From contig MU626317.1 of the NCBI GenBank assembly GCA_025603075.1, positions 1-64,000 on the forward strand: 64,000 bases of DNA, given 5' to 3'. Positions 48,123 through 59,392 of this stretch are shown piece after piece (positions within the stretch are counted from its first letter, which is position 1; every line of letters begins with the position of its first letter). Position numbers and translations under genes: made by a program. The stretch comes from Neoconidiobolus thromboides FSU 785. Lineage: Eukaryota; Entomophthoromycota; Entomophthoromycetes; Entomophthorales; Neoconidiobolaceae. The notes under the pieces were generated by a model. It did not search any database. It was not told where the DNA came from and saw only the letters and a program-made list of their open reading frames with translations.

Positions 48123-49521
48123 ATGAAATTCGGTAAAAAAATTCAAGAAGAAGTAGAAACCATGGGTCCGAAATGGCAGGCCCATGCTATCCCGTATAAA
48201 AAGTTAAAAAAAGCAATTAAACATGATAGTCCATCCAGCACCAATTATGCTCAACTTTCACCTTTATTTACAAATCTTTGGATAGATCATTTAGATCAAG
48301 CAAATACAATTACGGAAGAATTTATAAAAGAGGAGGGAGAAGGAAGGATGGATGATAAAGATTTCTATCATTTATTATTAAAATCCTTAAATCAATTAAA
48401 ACTATTTCTTAATGAAGCATTTGAAGATACAAAATTAAGGATACTTCATTTAAAAGAGGAGCTATTTGAGGCTACTAACCCATTTCAAAAAGATGTCGTT
48501 GTTTGGTAAATTTTTTAGTTCAGTTTTAAAGTAATGAGGTTTTAACAATTTAACTTTTTTTAAAAATTATTTAGGAGAGAAATCTTTGAATTATATAAAC
48601 AATCCCCAATATGGCAAATTAACTCAATACAAGATTTACATGGTATACGGTATTTAGATATGAAATGTCAATATGATTTATTTTTAAAACAATTATTAAA
48701 GTTAGAAAAAGTAAGTATTTATTCTTTAATTATATTATATTATTTTTATTTCCATTTTTATTAGACAAAAAAATTTGATAATAATCATTCCAAAGAAGCA
48801 TTATTAAAGTTTTTAGAGGTAAATTCCATATTGTATTATCAAGTGTTAAATGTTGACTAAATCTAACCAGACTAATCAACAAATCTTATCATTAATAAAA
48901 TTTTGTGAATTAAATCAAACAGCTGCTATTAAAATATTAAAAAAATTTAATAAAGCCACCACATTAAAGTAAGTTAATTCTTGTTCCCATCTCTTTAGCC
49001 AATCAAAAAATTTAATCTTTTTTATTTTTTAGTTTAACGAACACATTAATAAAAAAAGATAGCTCATTATTATTATATTGTCCGAAAGAATTAACTATTC
49101 AATGGTATGAGTTAATTGAAACTATACTACCTAATATTGAGGATTTTTCATGCCCAATTTGTTTAGGTAAGTTAACTCATTCTAATCCTATATTATCATA
49201 ATATAATATACCTTTTAATTTTAATTAGAAATCATATGGAAACCAACCAGGTTATCTTGTGGACACACTTTTTGTCATTGGTGTTGTATTCAATCTCAAG
49301 TACAACGAAAAAGAGATTGTCCCTTATGTCGATGTAGTGGTGCAATGTTAAAAGTAGATGAAAGAGGGACGGATAAAGCATTAGAAAATTATTTAAAATT
49401 GTATTTTCCAAGGGAGGTTAAAGTGAAAAGAAAACAACAGGAAAAAGAAATGATGTTATGTGAAGTTAGTAATATCCGTGGGGGTGAATTTATGATTAAT
49501 AATGGATGTTGTTTGATGTAA
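48123..49521 (+). CDS. SPX-RING protein (probable E3 ubiquitin ligase)
   Basis: Exons are 48123-48505, 48575-48710, 48765-48818, 48871-48968, 49033-49166 and 49229-49521, about 365 residues. The N-terminus is an SPX domain, which in other proteins binds inositol pyrophosphates: MKFGKKIQEEVETMGPKW, AHAIPYKKLKKAIKH, FYHLLLKSLNQLKLFLN and the helix FCELNQTAAIKILKKFNKAT with the usual basic surface. The C-terminus has a C3HC4 RING: CPICLEIIWKPTRLSCGHTF then HWCC and DCPLC. This SPX+RING order is known from fungi and is linked to phosphate homeostasis, by analogy. The upstream 3.6 kb holds only repeats. Confidence 0.9.
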
Positions 49522-49927
49522 GAGGAGAGATCAAAAAGGATCATACATTTTTTATTGCATTTTTAAAAGTCATGTTATATTAATTAGATAATTAAAAACA
49601 ATCAATTATAAATGAAATGATTAAAGTTTAAAAATAAAATTTTGTTATATATTTATATATTTATATATTTATTTATTTATTTAGCATTATTGAATATTAT
49701 TTTTAATATTTATTAAATTTAAGCCACCTCCATTTTTAATAATCTTTTCGAAATTAAACAATCTCTATTAACCAATCAAATCTATTTTATACTTCTAAAT
49801 TTACCAATAAAATAAGATTACATCTCGAATTGTAAGAATTTTAAATCTTAAAAAATAGAAGTCAGCTTGACTAATTTGAATTCATTAAAATATAAAAATC
49901 GCTTTATTTTAACTAAAAACAATAGTG
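49522..49927. other. Intergenic upstream of the spermidine-synthase-like gene
   Basis: Includes an ATATATTTATATATTTATTT tract near 49645-49683; otherwise featureless. Confidence 0.6.
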
Positions 49928-51748
49928 ATGGCAATACGAGCACGTAACAAAAAAAAGAGTAATTTAGGAGACAGTGTCCATGACAGTACCAATGATTCTA
50001 TTGAAGTTAGTGAGCTTGATATAAGCAAAAAAGTGATTGTAGGTTGTCCAGGAGATGCTTTTTCCTTTATTGAATTATTATGTTTCACAATGATTTTACC
50101 TTTATTCACTACTTACATTGGTTCTTCGATTTATCTTTATTCACCAAAATTAATTGAACCATACCATGGCAATTTCTTTCCTTACTATTTTTATAACTTA
50201 AGTGTTGGTATAATAATATTATTAGGTATATTATTAGGTATAATTTATGAAGCTAAATTCTTATTTCATTTACCTGCTAATATTGGAAGAATTGGTTTAG
50301 CATTAGTTTTATCACCCATTTATACGGACTTAATAGCTAGACAATCTATGATTTTAGGGCCTTATTTAAGTGTTCAATTATCTTACTTATTACCAGTATA
50401 TATACCTTTATTATGTTGTTCATGGATTAATAGTAGTTTATTTTTAAAAAATTGTACTTTTTTTAAAAATGCAGATACTTTAAATCATTCTATTACTTTA
50501 TTTGTAATTCATATGGCTACTTTAATTATGGGATTAAGTTTATTAACTACATTTCCATTGATCTATTCATTTACTAATTTAACATGTTATGGTTTGTTAA
50601 TTAATGGTCTTATTTCAGCTTTGATTTTATATCTTCTCAATCTCACTTTACTTCAGAACTTAAGACCTACAACTTATGATAAAGTATTAGTACCAACAGT
50701 TATTATTTGTATTTTATTAGCTACAATATCAAGACATGCTCAATGTTCCAGTGGATTATCGGAAAAACATTTAGATATAAATAAACCAATGGTAAATGGA
50801 TTTATACCTTTAGCACGTACTGAGTCAATTACTGGATGGATTACAGTAGATGAAGAAAAAGCAAGAGAAATACGCGTATTACGTAGTGGTCATTCAATTA
50901 TTGGTGGTATTTATCCTAATTATCAAGAAAGTATATTTGGCACTTTTTATTATATGGAAACAATTAAATTTTTATTACCTTATAAATCTACAGAAGAAAG
51001 AGGTAATGTATTACAAATCGGATTAGGTATTGGTGTATCAGCAAAGGATTTAATTGAGGATGATTATAAAGTAGACATAATTGAAATTGATCCCATAGTT
51101 TATAATTACTCAAGAACTTATTTTGAATTACCAGAACCTAATAAAGTATATTTAGAAGATGGTAGAACAGTATTAGAAAATAAAATTAAAGGTTCCAGCT
51201 ATGATTTTATATTACATGATGTATTTACAGGTGGTACAGTACCCTCTACCTTATTTTCAATTGAAGCATTACAGTTATGTAAATACGCTATGAAACCAGA
51301 TGGTGTATTAGTACTCAATTTTGTTGGCGGTATTCTCGGTCCTTATAATATGGCTTTTGAAATGGTAGCTACTACATTAAGAGCTGTATTTCCTTATATG
51401 AGATTATTTACGGAAGATTTTAAAGATAATGAAGAAGAAGTAGTTTCTAATTTGATTAATTTAGTCTTCTTTGTTTCTGATAAACCAATTGAATTTGATT
51501 TACCACCTATTAGTCCAACCTATAGATCTATTAAAGAACATGCTATTACTCATATGGAAAAATATGAAGTTAAGTTGGAAAAATACTTACCTCAATTAAC
51601 TAAAGATTTGGAGTTAATTGATAAATATCATAGTATGGTAGTTACTGATAAAGATAACAAATTAAATCAAGTTCAACATCATTCAGCTTATGAACATTGG
51701 TATAAAATGAAAGAGTTATTTCCATTAGAATATTGGGTGAAATATTAA
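49928..51748 (+). CDS. Membrane-anchored spermidine-synthase-like protein
   Basis: Single exon, 606 codons from the ATG at 49928. Seven or eight hydrophobic segments fill roughly residues 40-280 (LCFTMILPLFTTYIGSSIYL, YNLSVGIIILLGILLGIIYE, TLFVIHMATLIMGLSLLTTF and others). The C-terminal half is a Rossmann-type methyltransferase/aminopropyltransferase domain: VLQIGLGIGVSAKDLI (SAM/dcSAM site), VDIIEIDPIVYNYS, YLEDGRTVL and YDFILHDVFTGGTVPSTLFS. The acidic IDP and DGR positions match spermidine synthases, while the true gatekeeper residues are unclear, so the substrate may differ. Fungal fusions of this kind exist and are uncharacterised. The 5' region up to 49522 is AT repeats. Confidence 0.75.
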   Translation: MAIRARNKKKSNLGDSVHDSTNDSIEVSELDISKKVIVGCPGDAFSFIELLCFTMILPLFTTYIGSSIYLYSPKLIEPYHGNFFPYYFYNLSVGIIILLGILLGIIYEAKFLFHLPANIGRIGLALVLSPIYTDLIARQSMILGPYLSVQLSYLLPVYIPLLCCSWINSSLFLKNCTFFKNADTLNHSITLFVIHMATLIMGLSLLTTFPLIYSFTNLTCYGLLINGLISALILYLLNLTLLQNLRPTTYDKVLVPTVIICILLATISRHAQCSSGLSEKHLDINKPMVNGFIPLARTESITGWITVDEEKAREIRVLRSGHSIIGGIYPNYQESIFGTFYYMETIKFLLPYKSTEERGNVLQIGLGIGVSAKDLIEDDYKVDIIEIDPIVYNYSRTYFELPEPNKVYLEDGRTVLENKIKGSSYDFILHDVFTGGTVPSTLFSIEALQLCKYAMKPDGVLVLNFVGGILGPYNMAFEMVATTLRAVFPYMRLFTEDFKDNEEEVVSNLINLVFFVSDKPIEFDLPPISPTYRSIKEHAITHMEKYEVKLEKYLPQLTKDLELIDKYHSMVVTDKDNKLNQVQHHSAYEHWYKMKELFPLEYWVKY

Positions 51749-51929
51749 ATCAATTTCAAATATATGAAAATATTCAAATCATATAATAGCAGAAAGTTTT
51801 AAGAAAGTTTCAAAAATCAATTGCTCATTTTCTTGTTACTTTTTAATAAAAATAAACTTTATTTTTTAATTACTTTTTAGCTGATTCTTTTGATTTTATT
51901 TGACTTTTCTATTTTTTATAAGTTTAAAA

Positions 51930-53572
51930 ATGAACTATCAAGATAGTAGTACTTCCTCTGATGATGATAACAATTTCAAGATCAAACAATTAGAAAAAAG
52001 GGAATTGAAATTAATAAGTAGGATTAATGAAATAGAGGGTCGAATATTAAAAATTGAAACACAGAATGAAAAAAAGAGTGAAACTAAGGATATAGAATTA
52101 GATACTGAGGTGTCTTTGAATTATGGTAATTATTTTATATTAAAATTGAACTTAAATAAAAGAAAAAAGAAAAGAAGAAATAAAAGAAAATGTAGCAAAT
52201 AAACTATAACAATTAATTTTTATAGATGATATTGATTGGAAACAATATGAAGCACCTCAATGGTGTGTCCCAATTAAAGCTAATGTATTAGAATTCGAAT
52301 GGAAAGTAAGCAAACATTTCACTAGAAACTTTCAATTCATTTTATTAATTTGTTTTTATCAATTATTTTCATTTATTGAATTCTTAATTAGTTACTTTCT
52401 AATTACTGTAAATTTGATGTTATATTAATGGATCCACCTTGGCAATTAGCTACTCATGCACCTACTCGAGGGGTAAGAGTTTAACTAATTATTTTCATTA
52501 TAAAAAAGAAGACAAAAAAAATATAGTCGATTCTTTTAATTAACTAATTTACAAATATCTTAATTATTCTTCATTTAATTTGATTTCAAATTAAAAATAT
52601 CAAATTTACTTTTTTTAAAGGTAGCTATAGGATATCAACAATTACCAGATACATTAATAGAGTCTTTACCAATTAACGATTTACAAGATAATGGGTTTAT
52701 ATTTATTTGGGTTATTAATAATAAGTATGTTAAAGCATTTGAATTAATGAAACAATGGGGTTATGAGTAAGTTTTTAGTAATATAGAAATAATATATTAT
52801 AATAATATAAATAACAACATATTAATAATAAGCGACTAATAGTTTATTATTATGATTTTGTTTCAATCCAAATTATTCAATTCTTTCTATTATTTTGTTT
52901 GAATTTTAATATGAATTTTATTAGATATGTTGATGATATTACTTGGGTAAAACAAACAGTAAATCGTAGGATGGCCAAAGGTCATGGCTTTTATTTACAA
53001 CATGCAAAAGAAACTTGTTTAGTTGGAAAAAAGGTAAATAGAATAAAAATTATGAATATAGAATATGATTCTAATATCAAATTAATATATAACAACAATT
53101 TAATAACAAGTTATATAGAATCTATTCTATATGATAATGTGATGACGATATCGGATAATGATAATAATATTGATTCTATTTTAGGGAAAAGATCCACCAC
53201 AATGTAAACGGTTAATCGGTAGTGATGTGATTTATTCCGAAAGAAGGGGTCAAAGTCAAAAACCTATTCAACTATATGAAATGATTGAAGAATTAGTACC
53301 TAATGGTAAGTAATAATAACAAATAATAATAATACATTATTAATATAGGTTGATATATGGGGCTGTTTTTTTTGGTTTCATTATTTTTCCATTTTTTAAG
53401 CACTATTTGAGTGGAAAATTTGTTAGTAAAATTCTGAAATATATAAATACATCCCCATATATTGTTTTTATGATAATGTTAGATTAATTTGATTTTAGGT
53501 AAATATTTAGAAATCTTTGGAAGAAAAAATAATTTAAGAGATTATTGGGTTACTATTGGTAATGAACTTTAA
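51930..53572 (+). CDS. MT-A70 family adenine methyltransferase, MTA1-like (candidate DNA 6mA enzyme)
   Basis: Exons are 51930-52125, 52226-52305, 52392-52472, 52621-52766, 52925-53033, 53185-53305 and 53499-53572; phases agree and the product is 268 residues. The MT-A70 core starts at residue ~100 with FDVILMDPPWQLATHAPTRG and then VAIGYQQLPDTLIESLPIND, FIFIWVINNKYVKAFELMKQ, GYEYVDDITWVKQTVNRR, FYLQHAKETCLVGKKG, QKPIQLYEMIEELVP and LEIFGRKNN. The catalytic DPPW is intact. A TRG-x-x-IGY segment after it differs from METTL3/IME4 (which has a YGT there) and from METTL14 (which lacks DPPW). The combination fits MTA1, the enzyme reported in ciliates, green algae and basal fungi to methylate DNA adenine with a partner. 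Intron 6 is expanded by an inserted repeat element. Confidence 0.7.
53353..53461 (-). mobile_element. MITE copy 19, inside an intron
   Basis: Lies within intron 6 (53306-53498) of the MTA1-like methyltransferase gene. Begins ATATATGGGGCTG and ends ATACATCCCCATATA, both ends intact. Confidence 0.93.
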
Positions 53573-53678
53573 TAACAATAATAAAATAAAATATATACAT
53601 ATATATAACACAAATAAACAATAAACATTTTAAAATATATAAATAAAATTAACACTTATTCATTTATTTCATTTCAAT

Positions 53679-55811
53679 TTATAATTTAGCTTTAGTATTT
53701 TGAATACTAAATTCCCCTTTAAAATCTTTTTCATTATAAATTTCCCAATCTTGTGCAATTGGTGAAAGAATTAATCCATCAGGAATACCAAAACCTTCAA
53801 TATAAGTTAACGCTTGTTTAGATACAAGTTCCACTTGTTGATTTAAGAGACTAGATAATTGTCTAGCTTGATTTGGATGAATAAATTCATGACTCATTAA
53901 ATAAGTTAAATCCGATTCTAAAGTAGATAATATGTAGACTTTACATAACTCTTTTAAGGCAAGTCTGAATAAATTAAATTAGTATCTATAGCAACATAAC
54001 AAAATATTCCGATTTTACCTAGTTTCTTTAGATACACTTTGATCTTCAATAGTACGAATAAATTCTAATAAACTAAAGTATTCTCCATAAGCTTTAGATA
54101 AATTTTGAATTAAATCTGATTCTTCTTTCATCCAAATTTGGAAGATATCTTTACCCTCTTTTCTCTTTTGTACAGTGATTTCGCCAAGCTAATTTAAAAA
54201 AAATCAGTATTACTTCCATAACTCTTTTCTTATATTCAAAGAACTTACTTGTTTAGCTCTATTAGCAAATCTCAAATTCATAAAATCGACCAAATCTTCC
54301 AATTTATCTACTTTCCAATTTTGTGGATTGGATTTATTATTAAACGGAGTAAATTGGAATTTCTTTTGTTTAATATCTTCAATCAATTCTTTAGCTGTCT
54401 TTTGCATTAAAACTGCATTATCACCTTCCGCAGTGATACCAGCATGAGAAAATCCAATAATGGATGCAAATGTAGAATGTTGTAAATAACCTTGACCACC
54501 ACATCTTTCTCTACAAATAGAACCACAGCGTTCTGCATTCCAAGTCACTAAAGGTTTAATAGCACAACATAAGCGTATGATCTCGGAATAAGGACGTCCT
54601 TCTGGCTTAACCCATACTTTTTTAGCATGATTTAAACCAAATTGTAATGCATATGTACGGGCTAATAATGGAATTAAAGCTTTTTGTTGAAGTTGAAATT
54701 CAAGGATTGGGGTATCTGATTTTCCTGAACGACCAGCAGCCAAACGGGTAGCAGCATAACGTAATGCAATAGTTAAAGCCAATTTAGCACCCGAAGAATT
54801 CATAGAAGCAATACATAGACGACCAGTTAAAAGTTGATCAGCTACTTTAATAAATCGATTTCTACGACCTGCAATTTCCGAAGTATAAATACCATCAGCA
54901 GAAACATCGGAATATTTATTTAATAAATTAATTCTTGGTATACGAACATGATCAAATTTTAATAAAGCATTATCTACTCCATCTAAATCTAATTTATTAC
55001 CCATTTCACGAATAGTTACTCCAGGACAAACTTCATTATTGGGACCATCTCTAATTTTGACAATAAAGCAATGAATCCCTTCTTGTTTTCCTTTAACTTC
55101 AAGTTGAGCAAATACAATGGCATATTTAGCATGTTTAGCCCCATTAGTAATCCAAAATTTTTGACTTTTAGTGGAGGGACTATGAATTATAAATTCTTGT
55201 GTTTTTTCATCGTAAACTGAGGTAGTTTCCATTTCAATAGCATTATTACCATACCCTAATTCAGTTAATGCAAAACATCCAGTCGCATCCATATTGTTCA
55301 CTTCTTTTAATATATCAGCATGACGTTCAGTACCTAATTTTACTAAGGTGCCACCAAACTAAAAAAAGTTTAAATATTATAAAAGATAAAATAAAGTATA
55401 TAAAGCTTACAAGATTATAATGAACGGTAAGTTTAGTAGTTGAAGAACCGTTAACTAAACCAGCGGTTTCATGAACTAAAATCAAAGATTGATTAATCAA
55501 ATTAATCATTTATCACAATTAGTTAACTTACTAGCTAATACATTCAATGGATTTTCGATAAAATCAGTCACTTTAATAAATTTATTTTTACCAATTGCTT
55601 TTAATTGTTCAAAAGCTTGTTCCTGTTTTTCATGTTGTAAGCAATTGAATTTAGGAGCAAACAAATGAATATTTTCTTGCATAAAAGCTTTTAATCGTAG
55701 TCGATTTTCACGGTTATCAAAATCTAAAATTTCATTGATTTCTTGGGCATTGAAGCCAGCAGCATCAAATCGTGGTCGATTGTTGATAAAAGCAGATGAG
55801 GACGGATACAT
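53679..55811 (-). CDS. Peroxisomal acyl-CoA oxidase
   Basis: First step of peroxisomal beta-oxidation: FAD-dependent oxidation of acyl-CoA to trans-2-enoyl-CoA, giving H2O2. Exons are 55811-55532, 55475-55411, 55358-54249, 54188-54019 and 53964-53679, about 636 residues. Landmarks: [41 protein letters not shown] (FAD/substrate region), [40 protein letters not shown], the Arg/Gly-rich [14 protein letters not shown]-type stretch, and [18 protein letters not shown]. The C-terminal tripeptide is AKL (TKAKL), a peroxisomal PTS1 signal. The size is near the usual 640-700. It is convergent with the MTA1-like gene, with about 105 bp between stops. Confidence 0.93.
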
Positions 55812-56754
55812 TTTTTGTAAATTTAAAATTTTAGATGTTTGGCTTTTAAAACCCCTTTTATACTTTTAAATAGCTCTTTTTTTCACACCAACTTTTAAAA
55901 CGTGACTGGAATTTATAGGTGGTTTTATTTGCCATAATATTTAGTTGACGTATTTTAAAGGGTCAATTAATTTGATATTTTGAATTTTGAATTAGAATGT
56001 ATGAATGTTTATTACTATATATTGTAATAAAATTGATAATAACAAATAATATTATATTATTTATTATCAATAATTGATAGTATATTTTAACTTCAATTAC
56101 CTCATTGGTTTAAATTTTGTTTTTTTTGTATAAATAAAACTTCTTTTTAACCCCAATTTTTTGCCCAAAATTTAGTTCAATTATACTTTTGGAATTAAAA
56201 TTCACATGGATTTTCATTCTTTTTTAAAAGAATCGAAATTCAAATAAACTTTAATTCTTGAATACGTCAAGTAAAGACAATGACTTCTGACAGTAATACT
56301 TATACCGTTTTAATAGTTATGGTGCTATCTAAAGCCCGTTAGATCTTGAAAATTCATTCAAAAGATTAATTAATGGCTTAAGTTCTTATTATGAATTTTC
56401 AAATATTTTTTAGTTGAGCTTTTTTGACAGATTAATTATTTTTTTGAAATTCAAACTTAACCGCTTATTTTTAAAGAATTCATTTCATGTTAATTGCAGT
56501 CACACACTAAATCAATTGAATTTAATACCGAATAAATCAATAATATTTAACATGCTAGAACTGGTTTTTACTAGTAAAATAATTTACATCAAATAATATT
56601 AAATTCAACAATCTTTTTTACATAAATAAGTTATTCCACTATATTGCTTAATACTTGAATTGATTTCTTTGTTCTTTTAATATAGTAAATCTCATTCAAT
56701 TTTTATTGTCTAAGTACTACAATGAATAGCCAGATTTCTCTATTACTTAATTAC

Positions 56755-56862
56755 AATATGAGGATGTTTTTTTGGCTTCATTACTTTTTCCATCTTTTAA
56801 GCACTACTTGAGTGGAAAATTTGTTAGTGGAATTCTTGAATACAAAAATACATCCTCATATA
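56755..56862 (-). mobile_element. MITE copy 20
   Basis: Begins ATATGAGGATG and ends ACATCCTCATATA; symmetric CCTC/GAGG ends that co-vary, as expected if both ends are copied from each other or selected together. Confidence 0.9.
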
Positions 56863-57447
56863 GATTCTTAAAAAATTGTTTTACAGCATTGTTTTTTTGT
56901 AAACACCATCTTTAACATTGAAAAGAGAATTATTGGCTACTTTTGAGTCAATAGAAATAAGTGTGGAAGACATTTCAATTCTATATTGTAAACAGTAGTT
57001 GCTGAAACTTATTTAAAAACATAGCTATGCAATTATTTTAGTGATGTTATTTAAACTATTAAAAAAAAGTAATTTTTCATAAAGTATTATTTAAAGTTGA
57101 TTTTATTCTATCAATGAGTTTGACTCAATTTATTCCTATAAAAGTAGTTTAAACTATGGTTGAAAGTCCTCTTCATTTTTCTTTAGACAACTCTTGTTAG
57201 TTTTTTCTTTATTCATTTTAATAGAAAATAGACATCCTCAACATTGAATTGTTAAAAGTAATAATGAAATCTTAATTAAATTGAACCTATTTTTAATCTA
57301 ACTGAAAAATAAATGAAATCTTTATTTTAAAATTTGAAAACACTAAATGAAATAAAATAGAATAATATTGTAAAATTTACGATATTCAAAAAATTAAATT
57401 CTTTTTTAATAAATTCTCAATTGTATTAAGTATTAGATTTATTTTAC

Positions 57448-57552
57448 TATATGGGGATGTTTTTTTTGGTTTCATTGCTTTTTCCTCTTAAGCGCTATTT
57501 GAGCAGAAAGATTATAGCAAAATTCTTAAACAAAAAAATACATCCCCATATA
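57448..57552 (-). mobile_element. MITE copy 21
   Basis: Begins ATATGGGGATGTTTTTTTTG and ends ATACATCCCCATATA; a few bases missing in the middle (TTTTTCCTCTTAAGCGC). About 440 bp upstream of the LPMO-like gene. Confidence 0.9.
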
Positions 57553-57993
57553 TTAAAAATAATTATGAAATGAATTTTTGTATTCAAACATAAAAAGCTA
57601 TTTGAGTTTGACTAGTGTTTATTTTGTTTAAAAATAATGATATTAAAACAATGATATAATAAACTACTATTGATTGTGATATAATTCAGATCTTAAAATT
57701 AATTACGAAAAAGTAAGTAAAGTAATTGAGACTAAAAAACTTTATGATTTATCTAATAAAAAAACTTCCCTCTAAAAACAGTAACGATAAATTAAAATAT
57801 CAAAATTTTACGTTGCAGTTTAAAATGGCGCTTTTACTAAAAAAAAATTCAAAAAAGTAGTCAATTTCGATCTACGTCTAACTGTTAAATTTCCGAAATT
57901 TTAAAAAAACTCAAAGTAAACCAATTCATAGACCTATCCTTTATCTTTCTTGTAAATAATCTTTATCTTTTATTTATTCATACTTTAATTAAT

Positions 57994-59270
57994 ATGTTAA
58001 AATACTATTTCTTAATTCCGATATTCATATTAGCCACTTCCGCTCATATGGAAATGCGCTTACCCCCACCTAGAAGATCAAAATACAACAGTGATTATCA
58101 AGCATTGGGAGATATCGATAATGATATGCCTGCACCTTTGGGTGATGATGTAAGTTTAATTGTTATTTATATCTACAAACTTAATAACCTTTCATTTAGT
58201 TCCCATTCCCATGTCGAGCCACAAAGCCCGGCCCAGTATATAAAAAATACAAAGCAGGTGAAATGATGGACATCACTTTAGGAGGTAATGCCCCTCACAA
58301 TGGCGGGCATTGTCAATTTGCTCTAAGTTATGATGGAGGAGAAAAATGGATAGTTATACATACTATAGTAAGGAATTGTATGCCCTCAAAAACAGGGCCA
58401 ATAGAATTTAAATATCAAGTCCAGTTACCACCTGAAGCACCACCTAGTGATAGCGTAGTATTTTCTTGGAATTGGATCAATGCTAGTGGTGAAAGAGAAT
58501 TTTATCAAAATTGTATTGATATAGCGATTGAAGGGGATCCCACTAGTAAAGGAGTAAAAGGCAAAGAATTATTAGTGGTTAATTTACCTGGTTTTCCTAC
58601 CATTGAAGAATTTGGTCGTCCTGGTTCTTATGATGGTCATAAATTATTGGATTCTAGAAAAAATATTACAATGGCTAAAGATGGTAGTATTACTCCTACT
58701 ACAGAAGATAGTAAGCCCCCTCCACCCCCGCCAGCTGCTGCTTCCACTACTCAAGCCCCACCACCTCCTCCTACAACTGCTGCTTCTTCAAAACCTCCTG
58801 CTGTATCCGTTTCAATTATTACAGTTACTACTACTATTGTTGTTACTGTTAATGCTAAAACCACACCAACAGCAGGTTATGGAATAGATATGTCTAATCA
58901 GCAAGACGAAAGTCTAAGTAAGCCGGTGCAGGAAATTATTAGAAATGAAGTGAGTGGAGAATCAATCCCAAGTTTTAGTCAAAAACAAGAGGAAGCTAAT
59001 AATATGGGGATTACGAACCATAACAATAATGTGAATGATGGTATGAATATGAACAATAGTATGAATGAAAATAATAGCAATAACATGAATAGTAATAGTG
59101 ATAGCAATAATAATGGGATATTAATAATGAGCCCAGAAATTGAAGTGAAAAAACAAGTAGAAAAAGAACTAAGCAAAAATGAAGGAAGTGGATTAGTTCG
59201 ATTAAATAATAGTGTACTAAAAGGTAGTATCAAGAATTCGACTTGGTATAATAATTTTACACAAATTTAA
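57994..59270 (+). CDS. Secreted LPMO-like copper protein with disordered tail
   Basis: Exons are 57994-58149 and 58200-59270, 408 residues. A signal peptide (LKYYFLIPIFILATSA) ends just before His19, giving a mature N-terminal HMEMRLPPPRRSKYN. In LPMOs an N-terminal His forms half of the copper-binding brace; the second His is probably in GGNAPHNGGHCQFALSYDGG and an axial aromatic in GEREFYQNC. Conserved Cys pairs (FPCRATKPG, HCQF, NCMPS, NCIDI) fit a disulfide-bonded beta sandwich. This matches an LPMO-like family common in fungi, with the substrate untested. Residues ~240-408 are Pro/Thr-rich then Asn/Met-rich; a Cys- or GPI-type end is not apparent. Neighbouring genes give no functional hint. 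Confidence 0.75.
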
Positions 59271-59392
59271 ATAACTTTCATTAATAGCAACTTTTATTCA
59301 TCAAATTAAATCTTAACTTTTTTTTATAAAAATTAATTTTTTAAATTTAAATTTTTAACTTTTTTAAATTTTATTACTTTTTAATATAAGCA

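Larger units (their letters stand above)
55812..57993. other. Intergenic between acyl-CoA oxidase and LPMO-like genes
   Basis: 2.2 kb with MITE copies 20 and 21 and a short A/T-rich stretch; an open frame at 56414-56596 has no coding look. Confidence 0.65.

Noticed and set aside
56414-56596. 60-codon plus-strand open frame
   Set aside because: No codon bias, no homology I recognise, in a long AT-rich spacer.
58603-58887. 94-codon Leu-rich open frame
   Set aside because: Shadow of the Pro/Thr-rich region of the LPMO-like gene in another frame.
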